Below, piece by piece: positions 1-9,200 of a stretch of 36,963 bases of DNA; positions within the stretch are counted from its first letter, which is position 1; every line of letters begins with the position of its first letter. The position numbers and the translations under genes were made by a program. Source of the DNA: a virus. Location of the stretch: the IMG/VR virus record IMGVR_UViG_3300021182_000130, positions 1 through 36,963 of that record. One strand, given 5' to 3'. The notes under the pieces were generated by a model, which worked only from the letters and a program-made list of their open reading frames with translations, ran no database searches and had not been told where the DNA came from.

Positions 1-55
1 GAAGAGAGAATATTCCAAATATTGGATATGATCGTTGAAGATGGAAAATATACGC
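1..55. repeat. 55-bp terminal direct repeat, left copy
   Basis: These bases are identical to 36909-36963. The portal reading frame continues through the joint without a shift (1620 bases from the portal start to the repeat). This is the usual overlap left when a circular or circularly permuted genome is assembled, not a biological terminal repeat. Confidence 0.95.
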
Positions 56-309
56 TACCAGATCCATATTTAGATCTTCAGTTGGCAACTACTTTGACGG
101 TTCAGTATATCAATCTTTATTTGGCAGCGAAATTGGAAGAAGAAAAGGCAGATATGTTGCGCAAGTTCTTCGTTCAAGTTCAAGCCTTGATACAAGGGTC
201 TCAACCAGTGGCGCCTCCTGTTCCAGTTACGCCTCCTCCGGCTAGTCCGGAAGCGGCTCCGACATCGCCACTTGTTCCAAATACTAATGCGCCGCCGGTA
301 GCGGCCTAA
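1..309 (+). CDS. Portal protein, C-terminal part
   Basis: These are the last 102 codons of the portal gene that starts at 35289; the reading frame at base 1 is already open. An in-frame TTG at 22 is an internal codon, not a start. The tail ends in a Pro/Ala-rich segment with PVPVTPPPAS, likely flexible. The scaffold gene follows 11 bases after the stop. Confidence 0.9.
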   Translation, partial: EERIFQILDMIVEDGKYTLPDPYLDLQLATTLTVQYINLYLAAKLEEEKADMLRKFFVQVQALIQGSQPVAPPVPVTPPPASPEAAPTSPLVPNTNAPPVAA

Positions 310-320
310 CTAGGATATTT

Positions 321-1205
321 ATGAAGATAAGCCCGATGCCATCAGGCGCCAATATGGCGCCCTCCCCAGTAGGGGAAATGCCTGCTCAGCCACTCAGAAG
401 CTTTAGGATGAACACTAATGCCAATCCTAGCTATATGGAGCAGACACAAGCGCAGGTCCAGGAATTGCCGGGAATTCAAAGATCTGCGAATATAGAATCA
501 GAGAATAACCAAGCTAATCCGTCGGAAGAAACCGCACCGATTAGTCCTCAGTTTGCCGCTATTGCTAAGCAAAGGCGGGCCCTCCAGGTTAAAGAGAGGG
601 AGCTATTAGAAAGAGAGAAGGCTTTATCCACCCAATCTGCAGATGGGGGTGCGATACCGTTAGCCCGATTGACGTCTGAGCCGCTGAAGGTGTTATTGGA
701 AAACGGTGTCACTTATGAGCAACTTACTAATGAGATTCTCGCGAATCAGGGCAACTCTGAGATTAATGATCTTAAGGCTAAGATTAATGCTCTCGAACAG
801 GGTGTAGATCAAAAGCTTTCGGATAGAGATGCTCAGGCAGAACGGCAAGTCTTATCAGAAATGAAAAGAGAAGCTGAACAGCTAGCTGCCCAAGGCGAAG
901 ATTTTGAATTAGTAAGAGGCATGGGTAAAATACCCGAAGTGATGCAGCTTATAGAGAAGACCTATCGAGCATCAGGAGAAGTCCTAGATGTAAAAGAGGC
1001 GCTTAAGCTGGTCGAAGATGAACTCTTCGCCGATATCCAGAAGATAACTGGTTACAATAAAGTGCGGAGCCAATTTATTCCACAAGCTCCGCAGATGCAG
1101 CGACATCAGGGAATGCGTACTTTAACAAATAGAGATACTGCTTCCATGCCGATGTCAGCCAAGCAAAGGGCTTTAGCTGCCTTCCATGGGACCTTAAAAA
1201 GGTAA
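321..1205 (+). CDS. Scaffold-like capsid assembly protein
   Basis: A 294-residue protein between portal and major capsid, the standard place of the scaffold that directs procapsid assembly and is then lost. Residues 1-75 are Pro/Met/Asn-rich and probably disordered. Residues about 85-110 (KQRRALQVKERELLEREKAL) and 150-195 (INDLKAKINALEQ and EMKREAEQLAAQ) are highly charged heptad-like helices, as expected for scaffolds. The C-terminus is basic (residues KQRALAAFHGTLKR), the kind of end that contacts capsid protein in P22-type scaffolds. AGGA lies 5 bases before the ATG. The function is inferred from position and coiled coils. Confidence 0.7.
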   Translation: MKISPMPSGANMAPSPVGEMPAQPLRSFRMNTNANPSYMEQTQAQVQELPGIQRSANIESENNQANPSEETAPISPQFAAIAKQRRALQVKERELLEREKALSTQSADGGAIPLARLTSEPLKVLLENGVTYEQLTNEILANQGNSEINDLKAKINALEQGVDQKLSDRDAQAERQVLSEMKREAEQLAAQGEDFELVRGMGKIPEVMQLIEKTYRASGEVLDVKEALKLVEDELFADIQKITGYNKVRSQFIPQAPQMQRHQGMRTLTNRDTASMPMSAKQRALAAFHGTLKR

Positions 1206-1211
1206 CATAAA

Positions 1212-2519
1212 ATGGCCATTTCTCCGATTTATGCCAATAGCTCTAACCAGCTCGCGGCTCTTAAAGAATTGTATGCTGATGACAAAGACTATATGAAAAA
1301 TATTGTCTATGCCAAAAATCCAGCGCTTGCTTTAGTTCCAAAAAATGAGTCTCCAGATGGCTTTGCCGGTAAGTATATCCCCGTTCCTTTAGAACACGGG
1401 AATCCACAGGGCCGTGCTCATACATTTGCTAACGCTCAAAATCAGCAAACAGCATCTGACGTGGTTTCTTACTTCGTCTATGCCGTTCAAGATTACCAAT
1501 TGGTCACCATCACTAACCTATTGATGGAACAAACCAAGAGCAATGCCGGTGCATTCGTTGATGAAGCCTCTCGTACTCTCGATAACGGCTTCCGCAACAT
1601 CTCTAACAACATGGCATTTGAGCTATTTTACGGCGGTACAGCCTCTAGGGGCTCTATTAGCGCTGCTGGCGTAAGCTATTCGGCTCCTACTCTTAGCTTT
1701 ACGTTGAACAATCCTCAGACAGTTGTTCAATTCGAAGTAGGGATGACTCTTCAGGCATCGGCTACTGATGGCGGCGCTGCTCTACAGAACACCCCGGGTA
1801 CCATTGATGCTATCCAGGTTACAGCTGTAAACCGTGGTACTGGCGCGATCAGCGGTACAGTTGTTCAAGGTGCTCCCCAATCGTCTTGGGTTGCTGCTAG
1901 CTATCTACAGGTACTTGGTGATATCGGTATCGGCGGATCTTCTACCATCGCTGGTATGCTCGGTCTTTCAGGCTTCGCGGCTTGGGTCCCGGCATCTGAT
2001 CCTCCGAGTAATGATAACTTCTGGGGTGTAAACCGTTCTGCAGATCCTACCCGTTTGGGCGGTTTGCGCTACAATGCATCACTTCAGTCAATCTCTGAAG
2101 GTCTTACCAATGCTTTGGCTTTTGGAAACCGTGAAGGCGCGGCCTTTGACCTTATCATCATCGACTTTGTCAGCTACTCGACGCTGATCAACGAACTCGG
2201 TGCTAAGGTTCAATATGTACAACTTGAGCACGATGAAGTCGAAGTAGCTTTCGAAGCTATTCACTTTCATTCGGCTTATGGGAAAATCCCGGTTTTAGCG
2301 GATAGAAGCTGCCAGGCTCAAACAGCGTGGTGTCTAACGATGGATACGTGGAAACTACGTACCCTTGGGAAAGCACCGCACATCCTGACATATGGGATGG
2401 AAGGCTTGGAAGGTTTGCGTGTAGGTAATGCGGATGCACTTGAAATTCGTATCGCATATTATGGCAACCTAATCTGCTCAGCTCCAGGTTACAATATGCA
2501 AGTAGCACTATCTGCGTAG
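1212..2519 (+). CDS. Major capsid protein
   Basis: A 435-residue protein directly after portal and scaffold. The N-terminal region (residues 10-60, with LKELYADDKDYMKNIVYAKN and then PLVPK-like wording) and the segment GKYIPVPLEHGNPQGRAHTF resemble major capsid proteins of short-tailed phages with large HK97-fold subunits. Residues about 150-235 are Gly/Ala/Thr-rich and may be an inserted surface domain. The C-terminal part (GLEGLRVGNADALEIRIAYYGNLICSAPGYNMQVAL) has the look of the capsid A domain ending. It stops at TAG, showing that TAG is a normal stop in this phage. Confidence 0.82.
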   Translation: MAISPIYANSSNQLAALKELYADDKDYMKNIVYAKNPALALVPKNESPDGFAGKYIPVPLEHGNPQGRAHTFANAQNQQTASDVVSYFVYAVQDYQLVTITNLLMEQTKSNAGAFVDEASRTLDNGFRNISNNMAFELFYGGTASRGSISAAGVSYSAPTLSFTLNNPQTVVQFEVGMTLQASATDGGAALQNTPGTIDAIQVTAVNRGTGAISGTVVQGAPQSSWVAASYLQVLGDIGIGGSSTIAGMLGLSGFAAWVPASDPPSNDNFWGVNRSADPTRLGGLRYNASLQSISEGLTNALAFGNREGAAFDLIIIDFVSYSTLINELGAKVQYVQLEHDEVEVAFEAIHFHSAYGKIPVLADRSCQAQTAWCLTMDTWKLRTLGKAPHILTYGMEGLEGLRVGNADALEIRIAYYGNLICSAPGYNMQVALSA

Positions 2520-2532
2520 ATTTTTATTTAGA

Positions 2533-2560
2533 TTGCATACATCGCTTATTAGGTTATAAA
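2533..2560 (+). promoter_or_regulatory. Sigma70-like promoter before the zinc-ribbon gene
   Basis: TTGCAT at 2533-2538, a 16-base spacer and TATAAA at 2555-2560. It gives the small gene inside the virion operon its own transcription start, as in moron genes. Prediction from sequence only. Confidence 0.5.
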
Positions 2561-2578
2561 CACCAAATAGGAGGATGT

Positions 2579-2737
2579 ATGCAAACTAAAATTTGTTCAA
2601 AATGTAAAATTGAAAAACCGCATTCTCAGTATTTCAAAGACAATAGACGATCCATTGGCATTCGATGTCGGTGTAAAGCTTGTTGTAAAAGCGACACGGC
2701 CGATTATCGGGCCAAAAACAAAATCCAGAATTCCTAA
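2579..2737 (+). CDS. Small zinc-ribbon protein, possible remnant of an HNH endonuclease
   Basis: A 52-codon ORF with a strong AGGAGG-type site (AGGAGG at 2569-2574) before ATG 2579. It carries CSKC at residues 6-9 and CRCKACC at 30-36, the paired-Cys knuckle seen at the N-terminus of many phage HNH homing endonucleases. The HNH part itself is absent. In the +2 frame just downstream of an A-rich run an open stretch continues with QNPEFLKKAIVYLNQY to a TAG near 2782, so the gene may be a frameshifted remnant. Its own promoter and its position between capsid and the next structural gene mark it as an insertion. Function unknown. Confidence 0.55.
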   Translation: MQTKICSKCKIEKPHSQYFKDNRRSIGIRCRCKACCKSDTADYRAKNKIQNS

Positions 2738-2771
2738 AAAAAGCAATCGTCTATCTAAATCAATATTCGTC

Positions 2772-2780
2772 TGCTATAAT
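2772..2780 (+). promoter_or_regulatory. Extended -10 promoter upstream of the pseudoknot leader
   Basis: TGCTATAAT is a perfect extended -10 element. The -35 position (2752-2757) is weak. Transcription would start near 2787 and give a leader of about 87 nt before ATG 2874 that contains the 14-bp palindrome CAAAGACGTCTTTG and the predicted pseudoknot. Confidence 0.5.
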
Positions 2781-2813
2781 ATAGGCGAAGGCAAAGACGT
2801 CTTTGTCATACTG

Positions 2814-2855
2814 CCGCGTAAGTGAATAGGGGCTACGCGGAGAGAAATCCCCTAT
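2814..2855 (+). promoter_or_regulatory. H-type RNA pseudoknot in the leader of the 2874 gene
   Basis: Stem 1 pairs CCGCGTA (2814-2820) with TACGCGG (2834-2840). Its loop holds ATAGGGG (2826-2832), which pairs with CCCCTAT (2849-2855). Both stems are 7 perfect pairs; the connecting loops are 5, 1 and 8 nt, the last A-rich. That geometry is the textbook H-type pseudoknot. The ribosome site GGAG (2863-2866) begins 8 bases after stem 2. No known riboswitch or ribozyme class was recognised. Confidence 0.6.
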
Positions 2856-2873
2856 CATCTTTGGAGATAGCCA

Positions 2874-3764
2874 ATGTCTGTAGCTCGCGGCTTCGGCCTA
2901 AACGGTAAATCCTATTATACAAACGTAGCAGGTCCAAGAGATGTGAATTTGCAATTCACGGTTACCCCAACAAATGGCTTGGGTGTTACATCGGTAAAGA
3001 GCAATGGCTATGTGCGCAACGTTTTCATGCATACATCAACCACCCCTACCGCCAATGATGGATATACCAACCCAAATCCATTAGCTGGTTATGCGATAGT
3101 GCAATTTAAAAACAATTTTAACTATTATTTGAACGGTATAGCGCAATTTCAAGCGCCTAATACTACTTCAACGAGTATCGACAATAGCGCATTAACCGTC
3201 GGTCAGGTTTATGTGATTACTACTCTTGGCAATGCGTCGGCAGCAGTATGGACCGCAATCGGTGTGCCGGATGGCATCACTCCAGCCGTTGGTGTTTCTT
3301 TTGTAGCTTTAACAGTGGGCGCTGGTAGCAATACTCTAACATCTCGCGTAATGCTCCCAAGCACATCAGGTATCTATGGAGTGGAAGTAATTGGAACACC
3401 TAGCACGATGCTTGGCACAAGCAATATCGCATCCAATGGCGGTGCTTGGTTGAGTCTCCAGTTCCTAGTTCCAACATTTACCGGCTCAGCATTGGGAACT
3501 CATACTCATAACTTACTTCTAAAGAATGCTGCTGTAGCGGACGGAGCCACGACAAGGGTAAATGCCGGTGCTAACCTTTTAGGCGCCAATACAGGCAGTG
3601 ATATAACTGTTACAGGTAGTGGTGCAAATGGCGGGATTGTAGCAGTAAGTGCTGGCACACCAGCTGGTACCTTGGCTTTAGGTGTTGCGGCTCCAGCAAC
3701 AGGTACAGTTATCAATATGAAATTCAGCTTTGACGGATCAAGTGTAACAATCGACGGCATCTAG
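2874..3764 (+). CDS. Structural protein, probably head decoration or fibre-type
   Basis: A 296-residue Gly/Ala/Thr/Asn-rich protein without charged helices, downstream of the capsid gene. Residues about 100-160 (NSALTVGQVYVITTLGNAS...WTAIGVPDGITPAVGVSFVA) match a beta-rich module I know from many phage structural and fibre proteins. The C-terminal 100 residues are low-complexity Ala/Gly/Thr. GGAG precedes ATG by 7 bases. The leader contains a predicted pseudoknot, so translation of this gene may be controlled. The exact place in the virion cannot be read from sequence. Confidence 0.6.
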   Translation: MSVARGFGLNGKSYYTNVAGPRDVNLQFTVTPTNGLGVTSVKSNGYVRNVFMHTSTTPTANDGYTNPNPLAGYAIVQFKNNFNYYLNGIAQFQAPNTTSTSIDNSALTVGQVYVITTLGNASAAVWTAIGVPDGITPAVGVSFVALTVGAGSNTLTSRVMLPSTSGIYGVEVIGTPSTMLGTSNIASNGGAWLSLQFLVPTFTGSALGTHTHNLLLKNAAVADGATTRVNAGANLLGANTGSDITVTGSGANGGIVAVSAGTPAGTLALGVAAPATGTVINMKFSFDGSSVTIDGI

Positions 3765-3774
3765 GGGGTAATAG

Positions 3775-4821
3775 ATGGCCGTTCCATATCAGCCGCAGAA
3801 TTTAAGCTCTGAGCAAAGCGACGGTAATATTTTGCTGACGTGGAACGGGGCTTTAAATGCTACTGGATACTTGGTTCAAAGATCGACGGATGGTGTGAAT
3901 TTCAACACTGTCGCTACTTTGGGACTTGTTTCCAGCTATATAGATTCGCTGCCTGGTGTGGGTATTATGTACTACTACCAGGTAGCGGGAACAAATTCCG
4001 ACGGGACATCTGTTTATTCGTCGGTAACTCAGATGGTAGCGGCCCCGCCATCTGAGATGTCCCTATTTGAACTAAGACTTAGAGCCCAACAGACAGCCGA
4101 CCGCGTCAATTCCCAGTTTGTTTTGACAACTGAATGGAATTCGATGATCCGCTTATCCATGTATGAGCTTTACGATATTCTGATTACAGCATATGAAGAC
4201 TATTTTGCTCAGCAGTATGTCTTTATCAATACTAACGGAACGACGCAAAACTATCCGGTGCCAAATGGCTATGACAACTATCTCGGTGGTACTTATCCTA
4301 ATAGCACTGGTGCACCTTCTCAGGCGTTCTATAAGCTAGCCGGGATGGATTTGGGTATAAATACAAGCAATAACGCTTGGGTAACTCTTTTGAAATTTGA
4401 TTTCATTGAGAGAAACAAATATGTCTATCCCAACTCCACATCGACTATCTACGGCGTCTATAATATGCGTTATCGGCTTATGGGTAATAATATTAATATT
4501 ATCCCTACACCAGCCGGCAACCAACAGATTAGAATGTGGTATTCACCACGCTTGCCCGGCCTTTTATCCGATACAGATCTCACAACCTTGGGATATTCAG
4601 GTTGGCTTCGTTATCCAATCGTTAGAGCTGCAAAATATGCACTCGATAAAGAAGAAGGATCAGATACATCTAAATTAGATGCTGAATTAGTCTTTTTGAA
4701 GGAAAGAATTGAAGAAGCTGCTAGCAATAGAGATGCTGGTATAGCTGATACAATATCCCAGACGCGACAAGATGGTATCTATGGATCGGGTTGGGGCGGC
4801 GGGTCACAAGGGGGCTGGTAA
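3775..4821 (+). CDS. Head-tail adaptor with an N-terminal fibronectin type III domain
   Basis: A 348-residue protein in two parts. Residues 5-95 form a fibronectin type III-like domain (PQNLSSEQSDGNILLTWNG, then GYLVQRSTDG, YYYQVAGTNSDG and a linker ending in VAAPP). Residues 97-348 start with LFELRLRAQQTADRVNS and continue with EWNSMIRLSMYELYDILITAY, the beginning typical of gp4-type adaptors that bind the portal and close the head. The C-terminus is Gly-rich (GSGWGGGSQGGW). The FN3 domain probably sits outside on the neck. The stop overlaps the next start (TAATG). Confidence 0.65.
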   Translation: MAVPYQPQNLSSEQSDGNILLTWNGALNATGYLVQRSTDGVNFNTVATLGLVSSYIDSLPGVGIMYYYQVAGTNSDGTSVYSSVTQMVAAPPSEMSLFELRLRAQQTADRVNSQFVLTTEWNSMIRLSMYELYDILITAYEDYFAQQYVFINTNGTTQNYPVPNGYDNYLGGTYPNSTGAPSQAFYKLAGMDLGINTSNNAWVTLLKFDFIERNKYVYPNSTSTIYGVYNMRYRLMGNNINIIPTPAGNQQIRMWYSPRLPGLLSDTDLTTLGYSGWLRYPIVRAAKYALDKEEGSDTSKLDAELVFLKERIEEAASNRDAGIADTISQTRQDGIYGSGWGGGSQGGW

Positions 4822-5111
4822 TGGCTCAGCTCAGCACAAAATTACCTCTTGAGCTGATGCAAACCAAATGGGCATCAACCCTCAATCCGCTTCTTTCGAT
4901 GCCTATATTAAACGGAAATCTAATCAGCAACATCACTCTTGCTGCCACAACGCCTCTAGCAATCAACCATCTGCTTGGCCGTAGTCCTATAGGTTGGTTT
5001 CTCACAGATAACACAGCAGCGGCATCGGTTTGGCGCTCGGTAGCATTCAATCAATATACGTTGACTCTAGAAGCAAGTGCCGCAACAACAATTTCCTTTT
5101 GGGTATTCTAA
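4821..5111 (+). CDS. Small structural protein of the neck or tail
   Basis: A 96-residue protein whose ATG overlaps the adaptor stop (TAATG); its own stop overlaps the next gene the same way. The start at 4821 is preferred to an upstream in-frame codon because of this coupling. Residues NPLLSMPILNGNLISNITLAATTPLAINHLLGR form a short beta-rich module found in short-tailed and T7-like fibre-region proteins. It lies between adaptor and fibre, so a neck or tail part is likely. No catalytic motif. Confidence 0.55.
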   Translation: MAQLSTKLPLELMQTKWASTLNPLLSMPILNGNLISNITLAATTPLAINHLLGRSPIGWFLTDNTAAASVWRSVAFNQYTLTLEASAATTISFWVF

Positions 5112-6268
5112 TGGCAAATACAACTCTTAGCCCTTATATGAGCATGCCAATTCCCACAGTGGGTACAGATCCAGGTCCGGATTGGGCAACTAATATAAAT
5201 GCATCGCTTTCAATTGTAGATCAGCATTCTCACATTCCAGGAGCTGGTGTTGCAGTAACTCCAGCTGGTCTTAATATCAATATAGATCTGCCATTTGGCG
5301 GAAATAATGCCACTAATCTGAGAACAACAAGATTTACATCTCAAACGGCCGCCCTATCAGCATCAGCGGATGTGGGATGCCTTTATGAAGTATTAAACGA
5401 TCTATATTTCAATGATGGTGTAGGTAATCAAATCAGGATTACTCAAGGCGGTGCGGTTTCCGGTGCCTCGGGAACGATTACCGGTCTACCGAGTGGTACA
5501 GCATCAGCATCCTATTCAGCATCTACATTCACATTCCAATCAGCAACCAGCACCCCTGCCACAATGGCAGTAGGACCTCTAGTTGTAGGTAACTCGGTAG
5601 CTAATAGCAAGAATGTAACGATAGCGCCCAATGCTTCTATAGCAGCCAATTATGCATTCACGCTACCGGCGGCGCTTCCAGCATCAGCAAATTATACTAC
5701 TTTAGACGCGTCGGGTAATTTCGGATACAACACATCTGGAAGCACAGGATCCGGCGCTGTAGTTCTTGGAACATCTCCGACTATTGCAACACCTACAGTC
5801 TCAGGTGGTACATTCTCATCGCCATCGATATCATCGCCTACTATTTCGGCGCCTACGATGACGGGACTTACAACAGTAAGCGCGAGTGGCATTGCTTTTA
5901 CATCAGGTACATTACTTGACTTTGTGGAAGGAACTTGGACGCCGACGTTTGCAAACATTTCTAATACTAGTGGTTGGTCAACGACATCGAAATTTTATCA
6001 AAGAATTAGCAATACGATTTATGGAAGTATACAAGTAGCGTTTACATGCTCGTCGACAACAGGTTCCTTCTCAATATCGTTACCAGTAACCCCTGATAAT
6101 AACTTTGCTGGAGTTCAGTTTCTATCATATGGCGGCAATTTGGGAACAGCTTCTGGTAGCACCTTTTCAACCGCAACAAGTGCTAAGTTGCTGACTGTCT
6201 CTGCTACGGTTCCAGGATCAGGACCGTTTACAGTGCGATTTGGATTTCAATATATAAAAAATAACTAG
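5111..6268 (+). CDS. Tail fibre-like protein
   Basis: 385 residues from ATG 5111, coupled to the previous stop (TAATG). The N-terminal 60 residues (PIPTVGTDPGPDWATNINASLSIVDQHSHIPGAG) are the conserved start of many phage fibre proteins. Low-complexity Ser/Thr/Ala/Gly repeats follow, including the PTISSPTISAPTM-type stretch near 235-260 seen in trimeric fibre shafts, then a C-terminal beta domain (EGTWTPTFAN ... FGFQYIKNN) that resembles a receptor-binding or trimerisation tip. It likely recognises the host surface. Confidence 0.7.
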   Translation: MANTTLSPYMSMPIPTVGTDPGPDWATNINASLSIVDQHSHIPGAGVAVTPAGLNINIDLPFGGNNATNLRTTRFTSQTAALSASADVGCLYEVLNDLYFNDGVGNQIRITQGGAVSGASGTITGLPSGTASASYSASTFTFQSATSTPATMAVGPLVVGNSVANSKNVTIAPNASIAANYAFTLPAALPASANYTTLDASGNFGYNTSGSTGSGAVVLGTSPTIATPTVSGGTFSSPSISSPTISAPTMTGLTTVSASGIAFTSGTLLDFVEGTWTPTFANISNTSGWSTTSKFYQRISNTIYGSIQVAFTCSSTTGSFSISLPVTPDNNFAGVQFLSYGGNLGTASGSTFSTATSAKLLTVSATVPGSGPFTVRFGFQYIKNN

Positions 6269-6275
6269 AGTATAT

Positions 6276-9200
6276 ATGTTAGTCAAAGAAGCCATTGATA
6301 TCAGTTTCGCTCAGGGTCTTGATACAAAGACAGATCCTAAGCGCGTCGCCATGGGTAACTTCGTCAATCTAGAGAACTCCGTTTTCACCAAAAGCGGTCT
6401 TCTTCAGAAGCGAAACGGGTATGAGCAACTCGTATCTTTACCAGATACATCAAGCACTTATGTAACGACATTCAATGAAAATCTCACGGCAGTGGGAACG
6501 AGCATAGCGGCCTATAATGCAACAAATGATAGTTGGGTGACAAAAGGCTCAATTCAGCCTTTGAGCTTAAATACCTTAGCTTTGCTTAGAAATAATCTAA
6601 ATCAGACGGCTTGTGATTCAGCCATTTCCCCAAATGGTCTAGTATGTACTGCTTATCTGGAACAAAACGGTGGATCGACAGTCAATAAATATGTGGTAGC
6701 AGACGCAACAACGGGCCAAAATATAACCGCACCTGCTCTTATTCCCGTAGCATCAGGGACCGTATCGGGTGGAATGCGTGTTTTTATCCTCGGCAATAAT
6801 TTTGTAATTTTATTTACAAATACAATAACGGGAACTGCGCATCTTCAATATATCACCATCAATACTGCTAATCCCGCCACGGTTGGCGCAAATACCGATA
6901 TAGCATCAGCCTATATAACTGCTACGACATTGTCATGGGATGCCTATGTCGTAAATGATTTACTTTTTATTGCATACAACACAACTACCGGTGGCCAAAG
7001 TATCAAAGTAACGAGCTTAACAAATACATTAGCCTTGAACGCCGCTAAGACATTTAGTGGTTATAAAGCAACGATGATGAGTGTCACCGCTGATATGACC
7101 AACTCATCTAGTCCCGTGATCTATGTGAGCTTTTATAGATTAGATACCACGGTAGGATTTACTCTAGCTGTGGATCAGAATTTAAATACTTTAATGAATC
7201 CAGTGAAGATCATAGCTTCCGGAACAATCTTAAACATAACCTCAGTCGCCCAAAGCGGGACTTGCAAAATATTCTATGAAGTATCGAATGCCTATTCATT
7301 TGATTCTGGGATTCCAACCAATTTCATCAACTCAGTAAGTGTCACCCCTCTTTTAACGAGCTTTAGTTCCGTTTTTAGCTCTGGTGCTGGCACAATTACG
7401 GCTAGTAGTGCGACAGGTTTAGTAAATGGTATGTATCTAATCGATAATACCAACACAGCAAATATTGCAGCAGGTACTACATTTACTATTTCAGGCACTA
7501 CTTTGACACTGTCGGCCAATACAACGGGGAATTCGGCTAGTAGCCCCGGTGATTCAATGACAGCGGCGACACTTTCGGCAGTTACTACAATAATTAGAAG
7601 CGTAGGTTTAGCATCCAAGGCTTTCATAATAGATCGCGTAATCTATTTTCTTTCGGCCTTTTCAAGCCCGTACCAACCAACATACTTTTTGATTAACGGC
7701 TCAAGAAGCTTGTCATCAGCTCCGGTCATAACGGCTAAATTAGCATATGAAAATGGCGGCGGTTATTTAACAACTGGATTGCCAGGCATTACAATTACTA
7801 ATAGCACGATTGCTCAAATACCCTATCTCTATAAAGATCTGATTCAGGCAGTAAACAAAAATACTGCTGTACCAGCTGGCACCCAAGTAAACGGCATCTA
7901 TTCCCAAACCGGAGTCAACCTAGCTACTTTTACCTTCGGTACAGCAGGTCTTAATAGTGCGGAAATCGGTCTTGATTTACACCTCACCGGTGGATTCCTT
8001 TGGATGTATGATGGCTATCTACCTGTGGAGCACAATTTCTTTCTTTGGGCGGATACTGACCAAGCCACCCCAGCCAATACGGCGACCTGGTCGGCCACCG
8101 GTGGAAGTATCGCGGCAAAACCCGATGGCGCAACAAATACGAATGCCTACTACGTAGTTTTTACGTATGAATGGACGGACAACAGCGGAAATGCTTTTAG
8201 ATCAGCTCCTTCCATTCCAATTCCGATTACGACTACAGGCGCTTTAAGCACTGGAAGCATAACCTATAATGTACCTACCCTACGGCTAACGTATAAGACA
8301 GCTAACCCTGTTAAGATCGTGGCCTATAGATGGTCGGTAGCCCAGCAAATCTATTATCAGACAACGAGTATTACAGCTCCAAGTCTTAATGATACTACGG
8401 TTGATTCAATTCAAATCGTCGATACTAATTCTGATGCAACGATCCTTGGAAACAATATCCTCTATACTACAGGTGGAGTTGTTGAAGATGTGAATGCACC
8501 GGCATCGGATCTAATCACTCTATTCGATACGAGACTTTGGTTAGTAGATTCCGAAGATAGAAATCTTCTCTGGTTTTCAAAGCAGGTTATCGAAAATACT
8601 CCTGTAGAGATGTCGGACCTATTCACTAAATTCATAGCACCTACGACAGCTGCCCAAGGCTCAACGGGTCCTATAACCGCGCTCTCGGTAATGGATGACA
8701 AGCTAATAATCTTTAAGAGAAATGCGATTTATTACATCAATGGTACGGGACCGGATAATACAGGGGCCAATGACCAATATAGCCAACCCATTTTTGTGAC
8801 CTCTACAGTAGGATGTGCCAATCAGAAGAGTATCGTCTTTATGCCTATGGGGCTCATGTTCCAGAGTGATAAAGGCATCTGGCTTCTTGGTAGGGATCTT
8901 CAGACAAGCTATATAGGTGCCCCAGTAGAACGATATAATGATGGACTGGTAGAATCGGCTCAGAATATACCTCGTACTAATCAAGTGCGGTTTATTCTTA
9001 ATACCGGCGTTACGCTAATGTTTGACTATTTCTACAGCCAATGGGGCACGTTCAAAGGTGTACCGGCTATCAGTTCTTGTATCTTTGATGAGCTACACAC
9101 ATTCATCAATACCTATGGTCAGGTATTTAGAGAATTGCCAGGAAGCTATCTTGATGGATCTAGCCCCGTTTTAATGTCCTTTACCACGGGTCCATTGAGA

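Noticed and set aside
1-55. Biological terminal repeat used for packaging
   Set aside because: A 55-base exact overlap inside a coding frame is what k-mer assembly of a circular or permuted genome leaves.
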